64,000 nt of DNA. Origin: Platycnemis pennipes. Taxonomy: Eukaryota; Arthropoda; Insecta; Odonata; Platycnemididae. The position numbers were made by a program, and so were the translations under genes. The stretch spans positions 82,355,470 to 82,419,469 of the forward strand of contig OW121848.1 in the NCBI GenBank assembly GCA_933228895.1. The letters are read 5' to 3'. The stretch's first letter is position 1; the number at the start of each line of letters is the position of its first letter. Shown here piece after piece: positions 34,380 to 46,225 of the stretch. Below the pieces are notes generated by a model. That model was not told the origin of the DNA. It saw only the letters and a list, made by a program, of their open reading frames with translations, and did no database searches.

Positions 34380-37300
34380 TTATTTCATAAATATTATACT
34401 CTTGTCATGCACTTATTTGCAATTAATATGTTTACACTGAGCCAAATCACTTAAGCGTCTGGCAGTTTCATAAATGTTTATTTAAAACAACCACATTCCA
34501 ATGAGTTTGGGTGTATTTTTGTGGTTTAAACTAGCCTTAACCTTATAAAATAATAGTCATTATCACTAGCAACTAATAATAAGATAACTTGACGTATCTC
34601 TTCCCTTAATGTTTCTATCTCACCCTCTTCATCTGGACGTTACACTTTTCTAAGATGCCGTTCAATTTTTTCTGCTTTCTTAATAACCATATAATGCTTC
34701 AGATAATGTTGTTTCCTCCTCTAATCTAAATTTTAATGAAATTTCTCATTTCCCCCTCTGTTCCCTTAGCTTCTTTTTTATTTCTTGTATCTAACCATGG
34801 GATATCCATCTATCTTCTGGGACTGAGAGGATTTAATGCTTCCAGTCTTGTTTTCCACTGCTATTATACATGCCCTGCATCCGCAAAGGAGCATGATTTT
34901 GAAGGAACTTGCAACGGAGAGCTTCGTTACATTCGAGCCTCAATTTAGTGATATTAATAAATTAAAATAAATAATAATTTGGCATTCAATTTATTACACG
35001 AAATATAAAAATGTCAGCGAATAGTAAATTAAGATGGAAAGATTCAGGTGAAAGACAGAATGGAACTATTTCAGGTAAACATTAATTGCCTGCGGGGAGT
35101 TCATCTTGTGCCGCAAATTATTACTAGTGCGTACTGAAGGAGTAAAGGTGCTCTTTATACCGTTATGCATTTTTTAGGCATTGGAATAGGTTGATCAGAT
35201 GCGTGACGTCATCAGGGAGGACATTGAGAGCTAAAATGCCGGCAAAACTGAACAAATATTCTCGGGCGTATACATCAAGGGGGTACTAATGTTATTTTAT
35301 CATAGTTAGGGATGGACCTTAATTTGAGGGATATCAGGATGACGCCGGATTGGAATCGATATCCTCCCCGGATATCTTAAAATAAGAGAACACTCCCGGG
35401 AAGTCCCGGACGTCTGGCAACCCCACCATGAAAATGAAGGCAGGTTTCTGTACTTTTCGAGCACTTGCTTCATTTGGAGCTTAGGGCTTGGTGGTGCGGT
35501 CGTAGTCCTGAGTTCAACGTGAATCGCATAGTTTATTGCTCAGCTTCTTTTTCTGGTGCTGGATACAATGAGACCATATCATCCCGTGAGGAGGCAGAGT
35601 ATGTGGCGAAAAAAACATTGGATCAACAGTGGAGAGGAAGGTAAAGAGGCGAGGGAGAGTGATTATTATTATTATTAGTAAGAGATTGTCACAAGTTGAC
35701 CATATGTTCGGGTGGTAACATAAATCTGCATGAACCGAGTAAATCCAAAAAATATCAATAAAAATAAAGACGTTGCCAGAATACAAAATGAAGACAATGC
35801 AATGGCAAAAAGGAGAAAAAAGAGATTGATTGAGAGGATCCAGGAAGAATGAGGGATACAGAAACAGTTGCGGGGAATTTATCTCGTCGTTAATTGGCGG
35901 AATCACCGTCTAACCCAATATTTGATTAATGGGAAATAAATTTAAATCTTTGATTGTTACGGGAATGGGATATCGGAATTAGCCGAAACGAAAAGAAGGC
36001 GGAAGTGGCGGCGCCGGGGAGAGCTCTTAAAAAAGGCGGGAAGTAATGAGAAACAAAACAGGGTAAAGTGATCCGCGGGGGTCGGGAGGGTTTGGAGGAG
36101 TGGAATGAGAATGGGGTTGGCGGGAATGAGAAAATGTGGAAGAATTCGGAGAGTGGGCGATAAATAAAAAGAGGTCCAAGAGAGAGATGCGGGTGGGAGA
36201 GGTCGTGAGTGGGGTGGGGGATGAAAAAGGAGTTGGAAGCATTTGGAGGGTGGGTGGGAGGGGAGGGAGGGGTGGGGTGAGAGGAGTCACTCGGCATTTC
36301 CTTCGGGTGGGGGAGGGGGTTGGCGAGGGCGACGGTTTTGCCGGGTAAGTTGGCGGGGATTTGATGCATAAGGGAGGAAGTGGAAGGAAATGGGGGGTGG
36401 AGGTGGTCGCAGGGGGGGGGGGAGGGGATTGGGGTTGATGGTCTAAGTACTAGGGTTGGGGAGGAGAGAGAGATCTCTGGGTGGAAAGATGGAGGGTGAG
36501 CCTCGGGGGTCGAAAAGCCAAGGCATTTGGGTGTGGAAGAAAAGGGGTGACTCGGGAGTGGATCGGGAACTTGCTAGGGAATGGTTTGTTATGGAGAATG
36601 GTGGGGAGGGAAGTAGGGGTTGGGATTGGTCCTGGCAGCCTAGGGCGGAATGGTATGGAAGGGAAGGGAGGGTGTCCCTTTATGAGATCGGAAAGTGGAA
36701 ACTGGAATAAATCCGGAAGAGCCCTCCGTGGAATTCATTGAGATCACGCATTATCCTATTTTTTTCGTTTTGGACGCAGGAAGATGTAACGCGGTAAAGT
36801 GGCGAGTCATTCAACCTCATACTCTCTCCACAAATGGGTCCTTCATCGTGAGATATTCATACCGGGTGCCGCTATCATTAAATGGGATACTTGTCAGGGA
36901 AGATATTGGAAGTTCGGACAGTATCAAACGGATTGGGAAATCATACCGCGTAATCATAGTAGTTTCTTTTGACCGAATTGACCTGTTCTGGTCAGGATAA
37001 AACAGCTTCCTTGAGCAAGATGATTGCGCACCCATGAAATCATCGTTTTGATTATTTTACTAAAACAGTACCTATTCTTGGATAGTGGCTCGATAATACC
37101 CATTTTCAATGACTCTGCAATGTCATGGAAATATATTTCGACAGGTGAACTTCAAATGTCAAAAAGACTACAGAACATCTCCGGATGTCTGAAAATGAAG
37201 AGTGAAATACCAAGTTTTGAAGAATCTATCTGAACGTGCCTCAAAATGTTAAGTATTTTCCCTTCAATTACTGTACGTAAAAGCCAACATCTCTTGCGAT

Positions 37301-37818
37301 TATGGGTGATATTTGAAATGGCGGAGAAGTTTCGTGTGAAAAAACGAATTTTTTCCTCAATCCTATGGGAAATTTGAAATCCTGGCCGCTCTCCTGGTTT
37401 TCGAAGCGGACGATGATTTTGTAATAATCCCTTTTAAATTAACTCTGAGGCAAATCTCCCACAATTCATAATTCTCGAGAGATTATTTGGGACCAAAGTG
37501 CACTTAATGATACCAAATCGTGATATACGACTCAGCTTTTGTCTTTCTAAGCCGTTTGCACATTCTCCCCCGTTCATTTTGCTTGACGATTATTTTTCCT
37601 TCTATGTCACTTCTCTTAACTTACCAGAGGAGCCATATTCTCGGTCTTTCACCTGTTATTTAATCAAGGAATTTAAGTTTTTACTTAGGTTGTTTCATGC
37701 CCACAAGGTTTGATTGATTCAAGGTTTGCATTTTTTTCCTTTCGGAGTACTATGTGCTCCTTAGTTCCGTACGTTATTCCCCTACCCTTCACCTGCCACA
37801 CACCCTAGAGGTGGCTTG
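34380..37818. other. Non-coding; purine-rich island at 36040-36720
   Basis: No gene is recognised. The island contains G-runs (G11 near 36412-36421) and GGGTGGGAGGGG-type strings at 36247-36275 that could form G-quadruplexes. An ATT microsatellite lies at 35662-35677. The 147-residue minus frame (35926-36369) is Pro/Ser-rich low complexity. Confidence 0.4.
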
Positions 37819-38083
37819 TAGGGTAGTTAGAGGGCTAGGGTCTAGCCACGTTGAACACAGGTTCCCGTGAAATCACCGAAGTAAAACAACTTTGGGCCCG
37901 GACAGAGGTTGGATGGGTGACCCTCCTCCATACCTCTGCAGCGGTGCTCTTGCCCCCTGTCTGCGAGTGGCGGGCAGGTTAAATGTGAGTTGGCACAATG
38001 GATCTAAAGAGGTCTAATGTAAGTGCCAGGGGGACTCCAGAAGGCCACCGCCCACCTCTCCAATTTACATTTTAGGGTAGTTA
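37819..38083 (+). mobile_element. 5S rRNA-derived SINE (SINE3-type) with 11-bp target-site duplication
   Basis: The inserted segment is 37830-38072 (243 bp), flanked by the perfect 11-bp direct repeat TAGGGTAGTTA (37819-37829, 38073-38083). Its first ~115 bp align along their length with arthropod 5S rRNA: AGCCACGTTGAACACAGG corresponds to the ACCACGCTGAATAC region; ATCACCGAAGTAAAACAACT corresponds to ATCACCGAAATTAAGCAGC; TTGGATGGGTGACC (37909-37922) matches the 5S C box TTGGATGGGGGACC almost exactly. The A-box region is more diverged. After about 37955 comes an unrelated body that ends near CAATTTACATTT. 5S head, unrelated body and long duplication are those of a SINE3-type retroposon rather than a plain 5S pseudogene. 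A single copy is visible. Confidence 0.8.
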
Positions 38084-40353
38084 TTAGATATAGATATTAT
38101 ATTCCATCAGAAGCAAAGGAAACATATCGTACTTGTAGCTAGTGTGATTTCACAGGTAGATGGTCAAGTTTACTGCGAATGTCTCCCACAGGCGCTTATT
38201 ATATTTCTTAATTCAAAATATCGTAGCGCTAACCAATGACATACATAAATTCTAAAAACTGTTAATCATTCTTGGTAAAGCATATGTAATGACCCTCAGT
38301 GCTCTTTGAGGTAGCTTTTCATTTTTAACATTGAAGGTAATTGCTGGTTAGAAGAAGAAAGGTTGCAAAAGGTTGCACTTGTATTTCCGTATCAACTGAG
38401 TTCCGAAGAATTTGGCATCGGGTCAAAGAGTCACTAAAACGTAATCGTGAACAATAAAACTAACATTGGGGATCATGCACTATTTTCATAACTCTTTGAA
38501 TAAAAAGTTTATTAGCTAAAATATACGCAGCGAAAATTATTCTGAAGAAATTGTGAATAAAATTGTGTTATTAGGATATTACTGTTTAAAAATTGTGCTT
38601 TTCGGCAACTTAAAAACACGATGTCATCGGTATCCAAGGCATGACGTCACGGCATGCTCTGTCACTATAGGCTATCACTATCTGTTGTACGTGTAGGTAT
38701 GATGTTTAATGAATACTTTTGCTAAAACGGTTGTCTTTATCACAATTATTTAATACAATAATCTAATTTAATTTTGATTTAAAAAAATCCTTTTCAGTCA
38801 TTTTTTCGATCCAGGAACGGCTAAAAACCCCAAAACAATATGTTCGCTTCGTATTCTTCTAAAGTAAACGAGATTCCATCGCAATATGGAACTATACCGT
38901 TCAGTGACGTCAGGAGGTTTTTAAGACAATTTTCGGGAATATTTCTAGTAGTATTTAATAATCTTTGTGGGTGGCTTAGAAAATTTTGGTTTACGCACTC
39001 AAATTTGTGAGAATTTTATTTCGTACAAGTACGTCATCAATGCACAAGAAACAAATTTCATGCATATTCTTCAATACTATTCGCGTAAACTGTGAATTAC
39101 GAATTCCAAATGGTAACCAAAGTACCGATGATTCAGGAAATAGGAACTTTAAGTTAAATTGAGTTTCCTTGTTCACCTTAGAATGAATTTCAATCCCATC
39201 GGCGCAACGACCGACTCGTCGGAAGACCCCCACCTCTTCAGATCCTTTGACGTTAAAGGAATCGCTTCGATTGGACGGCTGCAAAGGAGGTGGTTGAGGG
39301 AAGCCTCTCACGGAAGACTGCAAAACAATCAATTCTCGAGGATGTGAGCGAAGTTGAAAGACTTAGTTTTTCCCTTTCGACCCACGAGTCCACTTGCGGC
39401 CGCGTCAGTCATTCAAATAGTTGGTCTTTACGCATTTCTGTTTATCTAGTACCATCTCTCTCTTTCGCCGAGTCTGGCTATTGCGCTTCCTAGTTCGTCT
39501 CGAGACATCTTCTGAAGAGATTTACGCATCCCCTTATTTTTGCTTCGGAGCTGCTTCCGGATAGCCACACCCGTCCTCCCTTCATCGACAGTTCAGTGAT
39601 TTACTTTGCTCTAGGGCGTTCCAATGCTCAGGAGTGCTTCAATGCTGCCTACAGCCCAGTCCTCCCCTTCTCCATCCCTTCCTACATCCTTAACTACGTT
39701 CCTTACTATCCACCATTCTACATTTTACTCCTCTCCGTTTCTTTCTTTTCCCTCAACTAGCGGCTATTTTTCTTCTTCCACTCTGTTTGCGGTACACGAT
39801 GCCCAGAAACGTGATGAATGGACGGGTTTCGGCATGGAATCTCTACTAATAGATTGAGTTTGTCCACGTTGTCCAGTGGTTTATACAAAATTAGATTTGA
39901 ATTATAAGTTTAACTTGGATGAACTACTTGGATACTATCTCTTCATCATACCGAAGGGGAATCGATAAATACAAGAATATTTCCATTCCTCTAGCATGGG
40001 AGTGGAATTTATTTTGGAAACATCATGATAAATGTATCCTGATGTCTGATTTATATTCAGGAAGTGAATATTATTTTTTTGTGGTTTGTGAAAATATTCT
40101 CACTTGGAGCATTATGGAAAAGGTCGGAAAAAGGCAAATTATAAACCCCGTTTAGAATAAGATTTTTTTACTTCAAAATCTTTCTTTGCCTGTTAAAAAT
40201 TAAGGAATATATGACTATAGGTGGATAATTTATAATTTGATAAAATTGTGGTTATGGAGAAACGTGGTGTTAAATTTTGTTTCCTAATATCTTGAACCCT
40301 CTAAGAACGTGCGTAGTAATTTTATGTGATACTTTCGAGGTATACATTGGATA
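38084..40353. other. Non-coding, mostly AT-rich
   Basis: No gene or further repeat is recognised. Confidence 0.4.
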
Positions 40354-40624
40354 ATTTTGGAGAAGTCTTCTCGGGATTTCCACCGGGTTAAATTTAGAAA
40401 TTTTTTCCAAATTTTGGAAAATTTCCACGGGTCAAAATTTGGAAATTTCAAAGACTCTTCCGACCAATCAAGAGTAACCTGTTTGTTGGAACGGTTTATA
40501 GATACGTCTCAACGGCTTTAATTAACTCACTCACCCTGAAGACGATGGACGAGTCGTCCGTGGAAACTTTGGTGTTATATAAATATTTAACCCGGTGGAA
40601 ATCCCGAGAAGACTTCACCAAAAT
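40354..40624. repeat. Foldback element with 41-bp inverted repeats enclosing a CTGAAGA...GAAAC hairpin
   Basis: The left arm 40354-40394 (ATTTTGGAGAAGTCTTCTCG through GGATTTCCACCGGGTTAAAT) is matched by an inverted right arm at 40585-40624 with one substitution. Between them, CACCCTGAAGACG, a GGACGAGTCGTCC hairpin, GTGGAAAC and GGTG (40543-40574) form a closed stem-loop. The arms are related to those of the foldback at 52137-52296. The inner motif resembles those at 44814-44847 and 61311-61344, the first of which lies beside a Penelope-like coding remnant. I infer a Penelope-related terminal structure, without coding sequence. Confidence 0.6.
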
Positions 40625-41396
40625 AATTCGCCGGGAAAGAATTAAATCATATTTTACGCTGGGTAAATTGTAAATTCTACTTATGAATTATTTAAATATG
40701 ACTGAATCAGAGACATGTCCAATTCCTGAGCAGAGGTAATTTGTACTGACGTTAGCCAGTACATATCCAGTAAATAATTAAGTATATTTTTGAGATATTG
40801 AGTTTATTTGTCATACACCTTCAACTTTAAAATAATGAGCTGTCGTTTTTGCTCAAAAGTATACATTCTGAACACACGTATCTATTGTTTATATAAATAA
40901 ACTTTGTAAATACTAATTTTTTGGATATTTTCTGCCACAAAATTATATTCTATCAAAACATGCAATTAAGCAAACCAAAATAAGAGCAGGGAAATGTGTC
41001 AGCCGTTTTAATGTGTCCTATATCCCTTTAAAAATGTGTAAATTATATCTTCAAGTTTGTGGATAGGTCTGAAAAAATAATAGCATATATATGTTTAAAA
41101 AAAACTTTGTCGGAAGATTTAAAATACTGCTTGCCCTTTGCTTAGGGACGATTATTGCCTGTTGTGATCCAGCAAAAACGTCTCTCGCTCCTTATATCCG
41201 CTGCAAACAACGGTGTTATCCTCAACATAATTTTTCAAGTTTCTGTCTTGACGTATGGCTGCATTAAAAATCTATACGCGTCCTCATTGCAGACTTGGTT
41301 CATGCCGCAAAAAACCTCTCCTCAGGCGAGAGGTTTTTATGTGGGAGAAGATTTCGTTGAGAGGGGAACCGTGCGATGGAGCGGGTATACCCATGG
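40625..41396. other. AT-rich non-coding sequence with one strong hairpin
   Basis: A perfect 11-bp inverted repeat (AAAAACCTCTC at 41310-41320, GAGAGGTTTTT at 41328-41338, 7-nt loop) ends in a T run. No gene is associated with it. Confidence 0.4.
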
Positions 41397-41416
41397 CTCT
41401 CTCTCTCTCTCTCTCT
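41397..41416. repeat. CT microsatellite, 10 units
   Basis: Uninterrupted CT dinucleotide run. Confidence 0.9.
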
Positions 41417-44400
41417 TGTCCCATGATTTAATTTACAACTCCTTTCTCTCTCTTGCTCACTTCCGCTCCCACTTCCTTACTCCATCTTCTTCCTAATCTC
41501 AGCATCTTCCTTTTATACTGCTTGCTCTGCTCCGACTTGTTCTATCACCTTGTTTCCATCCCAGTCGGTCGCATTTCTGTCTACTACTCCCTCCGTTTGC
41601 ATTTAGTTACAACCCTTTTTATTGACTCAAACCGTGCCTCCCTTCTGCAATAGCCTATCTCCACTACCACCCTTTGCATGCGGTTATCATTTTTCTTGCT
41701 TTTTCTCTTTATTTCCTCTCGAATATTGATCGTATTTCTCATGCCCAGCGTATGTATTCGTCATTCATTCACCCATTTTACAATGGTTTCTTCTGGGATA
41801 TTGAAGTCCAGTTTTTCGCCTCGCAATTTGTAGGGATGAAGAAATCCTAGAGTTCATTAGAACTCGATCACATTTATAATTTTTTTTCGAAATATGTAGT
41901 GTAATAGGTGAATGCTATTTGATAGCGGTGAAAGGAATATTTGATTGAATAGTTTTTTCTTGTCGTAATACTCTTTGTATCTCAAAATCTTTGTCCTCAA
42001 TGTTGCGTTTTAGCGTTGTGCAATGTGGAACTCATTGTAACTAGACCACGGGAAAATTGTGTGTGAGCTCAGAATCGAATAATTCACGTTGTTATCATTC
42101 GAAATCTTTTCACTCTTTCATATTTGTAATAAATCTTCTCTTTCTCCTGCATATAAAATATGTATGCATCTCCGTCTCACCCAGGGTATTTCCTCATTCC
42201 TGCCCGTGTTTAATATTCTCTCCTTTACATATCTGTGCCCAGGGTATTCTTCCTCCCACTGCCCGAACCTTCTTATCCTTCAATCTCTCAAAGCGTTATT
42301 TATTTTATGGCGCCCTCCCTTACCAAAATAACGCCAGACTCCCTTCTCTCCCTCTTTTGTTGTCCTCCCGGCATCCATGGGGAGGTCCCCTTCCTCAGTG
42401 CTCCCAGTCCCGTTCCCCATTACACTTCCCTTCTTTTTCACCCCGTCTCTAATTCCATTTCGACCTCCTAGACCCTCTTCTTCCTCTTCATTCCGCACCC
42501 CCTCCTCACTCTCTATCTCTCTCATCCTCCTCCTTGGAGTGTTTTTCCTTGCCCCTTTCCCTTCTCCAGCTCCTCTATCCGGGGAGAAGTCGAGGGAGAG
42601 AAATGGATTCAAGATTTTGCGTGTTTTTGTGCGGTGATGGCGTCCAAACTGTGAAGAGGGCGCGAGGAGGAGTGCGTCGGCTTGGGTGTGGGAGTGAATT
42701 CATTCTTTTCGGTTGTTTTCCTAGCCCAATTTTCGGACCTAGGACCCCATTTCCTCCTCCCACCTCCTCGCCCTTTCGGCCACGGTGTCCCCGGCCTAGC
42801 CACCCCGGCCTTTGTCTCCGAATGGGAGGCGTGTCAATGCAAGCAGCTCTTCGGAAAATTAGTGGCTTAGCGAGAGGATTGAGGAAATGAGGAAGGGTGG
42901 AGATGTGGAAGGAAGGGCGAGAGGGTGGGGAGGGAGTTAGGGGAGAGGAAAGGGTAAGGAGGTGGAGTCGAGGAGAGGAAGAGAGGGGGAAAAACATTCG
43001 GCTACGAGAGCAGAAAGCCCTGGAAGGGTAATGACACCGATGGCTGCTCCAAGGTTTTTGTCCCTTTCATTTTTGGCGAATGGTGATGGAATTAGTCGCC
43101 TTATAAGATGCTTGTGTTGCGTAAACTTTACTTTTGAGCTCATGGCTGGGAAGCTGTCGCGTGATGATGAATTCTATTCTGCAGGCATTTGAGGGCTAAC
43201 AATAAGATTTTGGCGTTCAAAACTTTGTTTTACGCAGTGGTAAGATGTTCACGAAGGCCTGTCGAGGGATATATGATCATGTTAAAAAGTTTGCTCTGTC
43301 GGACACCTATTTAAAGATGCTGTATGGATTATATCTTCCTCTATATCTCTTTGTGCGTGAATTTTACACCTTAAAATCTATGCCTAAAAGTGAATAATAT
43401 TGGTTCTGTGAGTTTTGAAGAATCATAGTATGTTAAATAAGTTTTCACTCGATTTTAAGGATACTGAATTAGCGTTTGAATAATTATTTTAGAGGGCACC
43501 ACCCATTAGATTAATGAAGTACCATATTATTGAAGGTCCATTTCAGAGCCCGAGTTCTTTCGACTAAAGTCTAGATTAAAGCCCAAGGTGAACACTCATT
43601 GAACCGACGGTGTCCTTCCTGGTAAAGAACAGCTCTGTGACGACCCTGAAAACTTCTTCTGTGGAAATACGTCGATAAATCCTGGGAAAATCGTATCATA
43701 GAAGACTCATGGCCACATATAATTGAAGGCTGTTTGAAATGCTTCGCAGTCCATCAACCCCATTCTCGCAAACCTCAGTGAAACTAGCTGAGACATGATT
43801 ATGCAATAATTGCTCATGCTTATTTCTGTTATAGAATCTTGTCTTTGGCTTTATTCTGTCTCTAATGATAAAGCAAGCAGCGTGACCGAATGAAAATGTT
43901 ACCTTTCGTGCTATAGTTATGCAGGGAGAAACCTTAAAAATATCTTCTCACGTTGTCCTGTTATTTATTTATAAGTTAGGAATAATAGTTACCCGAGATC
44001 AAATATTCAAGTTTTGTAACCGAGGAGTTAGGAAAGAACTGTGCATATTGTGAATCCTGCAAGAACATCCGAATAATGGGATTTCTATAGAACTATTACG
44101 AATAATGCCTCATGATAATATTCGATAAATATCAACTTGATTTTATTTATAATGTAAGAATAAAATTCAACTAATAAATAGCATACCCTGTCATCTTAGC
44201 GATGATTGATAGACTACCGAAAGACACAGGTCAAAGAGACAAAGGCCAGGGTAGCAATGAAAATGATTTGCGTGTGAGTGACAAATCTTGCTAACGCTCG
44301 TCCTCAATAATATCCCCTACTATTTGCTACGCAGTTTAATTTCCCCGTATCCGTCAAGTCTGCAACACACTGATTTGCGAAGGAAAAATCTTTTCTGTGC

Positions 44401-44758
44401 GTGATTTCGACTTCGCGAGGTAATCTGCCACATCTTTATCCACGTGTCACTTCTCAGCCGTCCTCAAAGACTTGTGACAGGAGTTACTAGGCTGATATGT
44501 GTGAAAAAATTAAGGGTTAGACGTAAACTTTTAGGGAGATACCGATAGAAGGAAAGTTTTTTCAAACTATTAAGCTTTGTTCGCAATGCGATAATAGATA
44601 GTGCGCTGGAAAAACTCTTCATTCTTTAGATTCCAACGTTGATCTAACTTAATTTCTCGCTTCTATCTGTCGTGCTGATGCAGGTTTTATTAGTAATGTA
44701 TATTCAGTATCAGCCTCCTTCTTGTGTGATTCAAATTTATCACTCAAGTTTAATTGTA
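41417..44758. other. Non-coding; pyrimidine-rich 42180-42600 followed by purine-rich 42880-43000
   Basis: The skew flips from C/T to G/A on the plus strand within a few hundred bases. Ser/Pro-rich and Gly/Glu/Arg-rich frames there are compositional. At 43640-43690, CCCTGAAAACTTCTTCTGTG followed by GAAATACGTCG faintly resembles the CTGANGA...GAAAC motif described elsewhere. Confidence 0.4.
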
Positions 44759-44813
44759 GATGAATGTAAAAAGCTTTCAGGAGTTTTCCGCGTCGTCATT
44801 CTGATAAGATGGC

Positions 44814-44847
44814 GACGTTTCACCCACTCTACTGCGGGCGTCCTCAG
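44814..44847 (-). ncRNA. CTGAGGA...GAAAC hammerhead-like motif in a Penelope-like 3' region
   Basis: On the minus strand: CTGAGGA, a CCCGC/GTGGG stem (one G-U pair) with an AGTAGA loop, then GAAACGTC. CTGANGA, a stem and GAAA are the two conserved strands of a hammerhead core. The stem is not directly adjacent to the core on both sides, and I cannot identify the cleavage-site strand, so catalytic function is unproven. Confidence 0.35.
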
Positions 44848-44883
44848 GAGAGGCAGAAGTGAAAAATGCTTCGAAGTGGACGT

Positions 44884-45090
44884 TTATTTACACTCGTCTT
44901 CTGAGGTGGCCGCTGCTCGCTGATTGGCTGTTGATGTTCGTGTGAATACTAGTTTCCACGTGTTGAATAGTGGGTAGCTATCCTCTCTATTCATATTGTT
45001 GGGCCTCTTGGAAATTTCAATTGCTTCCCTTATAATTCTAGGGAAATAGCGCTCTTCCCTCGTGATGATTTTTGGTTCCATTAAATTCAC
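44884..45090 (-). pseudogene. Penelope-like element protein, GIY-YIG domain C-terminal remnant
   Basis: The minus-strand frame reads ITREERYFPRIIREAIEI, then SKRPNNMNREDSYPLFNTW, then a tail ending SEDECK. The pattern R-Y-x-x-R-x-x-R-E-A-I-E-I-x-K-x-x-N-N-x-N-R-E-D-x-Y-x-L-x-x-x-W is characteristic of the end of the GIY-YIG endonuclease region in Penelope-like retroelements (recognised from memory). The GIY and YIG strands themselves and the reverse transcriptase are missing, and an in-frame stop lies just upstream (TGA before ATC GGC GTG). The first codon is GTG, so this is a decayed fragment, not a gene. Confidence 0.7.
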
Positions 45091-45149
45091 GCCGATTCAC
45101 GCAATTCAATGGCAACGCGGAAGACTCCCGAAAGCTTTCTACAATCATC

Positions 45150-46225
45150 GGAACGCCGCGAAAACCTTCGCCAGAAATTAATTGGAGATATTACTTCCCA
45201 TTCTTAAAGTGTTTCATACAGATGCCCTTCCTGTGGCAGAAGGATACTTTCTGAACATTTATAGGAGTGGTTTATTTACGGGACGTGCCGCTCTCCTTCA
45301 CTTTTTATTAATTTTCCGATTCCAGTATTCGCTGGCAAGAGGGATCGCGACGAAGATGAAGAATATTCCGTGTCGTAACCGTTCCGCGGGAGAAGCGGAG
45401 TAACCGTACGAAGTCGAGGGAGGGGGGAATCGTTAGCTCTGCGAGGGAACCTTTCATCGTCGCTTGGAAGCCAGTGGGGAAAGGGGATGAGGACTACTTG
45501 CGTTAAATCTGTTTGGCCCGCTAGCCTGGTAACGGTAGTTTAGGAACCGCTCTCGCCAATCTCCCATAACCCCTTTCTTTCCTTCTTTCTTCCTTCCTTC
45601 CTCCCCCGCCCTTTGTGAGCCGTTTCCTTGGGTAACTTGCTCGCGGACCGTGCAGCGTGGAGGGGGCATGACGTGCACAATTGTGGGGGAGTCTCTGTTG
45701 AGTTGAGAATTCTGAGGCCGTGCACGGATCCACCGGTTGGGCGCATGACTACTAGTAGATACTCCCTCCGGAGGCGTGGTGTCGGTGACGACGCACTGTG
45801 CCCCTATTCGTTAAATAGTATCAGTTCATCCGCCGATTATTGTCGTGTACTGATTCCGTTAGCGGATTGGTGTCCTTTCCTGCGCTACTATGCTTAAATT
45901 TTTGGTGACAATTATTACAATTATATTTCTTCTTCCTCTCTTTTCCAGTTTTTCACATATAGAGTCAAGTATTTTTCTTTCAATCGCTATAAAAAGGCAA
46001 AAAATTTCATGCTAATAAAATTCGGACGACCTTAGACAGCCGGTAATTTTGTGGACGACCGTCCGCATTGCTGCGATTGCCAAAATACTAGTATCCTGTT
46101 TTACGAAAGTAAAAATTCATTTCTTTAGTTGTCACCACAGTTAGTTCTTTAATATATTGGTTATCTTAGGTAGCTTCAATGGCGGACGGAAAATTGATAA
46201 TTCCTGAAGCCTAATCAATTTAGGG
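45150..46225. other. Non-coding; GC-rich at 45350-45790
   Basis: No gene is recognised. The 45530-45620 part is pyrimidine-rich, and frames in all phases overlap there. Confidence 0.4.

Larger units (their letters stand above)
44759..45149 (-). mobile_element. Penelope-like element 3' fragment bracketed by inverted repeats
   Basis: A 34-bp sequence (CGCGGAARACTCCYGAAAGC then TTTYTACAWTCATC) occurs in opposite orientations at 44759-44792 (minus) and 45116-45149 (plus), with about five differences. Between them lie the C-terminal coding piece (44884-45090, minus) and, downstream of its stop, the CCTGAGGACG...GAAACGTC motif (44814-44848, minus). Penelope-like elements often carry complex or inverted terminal repeats, and hammerhead ribozyme motifs have been reported in them; this layout fits, but the assignment is inferred from the short peptide. 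Confidence 0.6.

Noticed and set aside
35325..35435. Repeat-like string GGAAGTCCCGGACGTCTGGCA reminiscent of a common dispersed insect repeat
   Set aside because: Only a short stretch is suggestive, and no ends or second copy are visible in the window.
37834..37955. Functional 5S rRNA gene
   Set aside because: The A-box region and many stem positions are mutated, and the sequence sits inside a retroposon-like insertion with a long target-site duplication.
43640..43690. Possible fourth CTGANGA...GAAAC motif
   Set aside because: The key strings are mutated (CTGAAAA, GAAATAC) and no stable stem lies between them.
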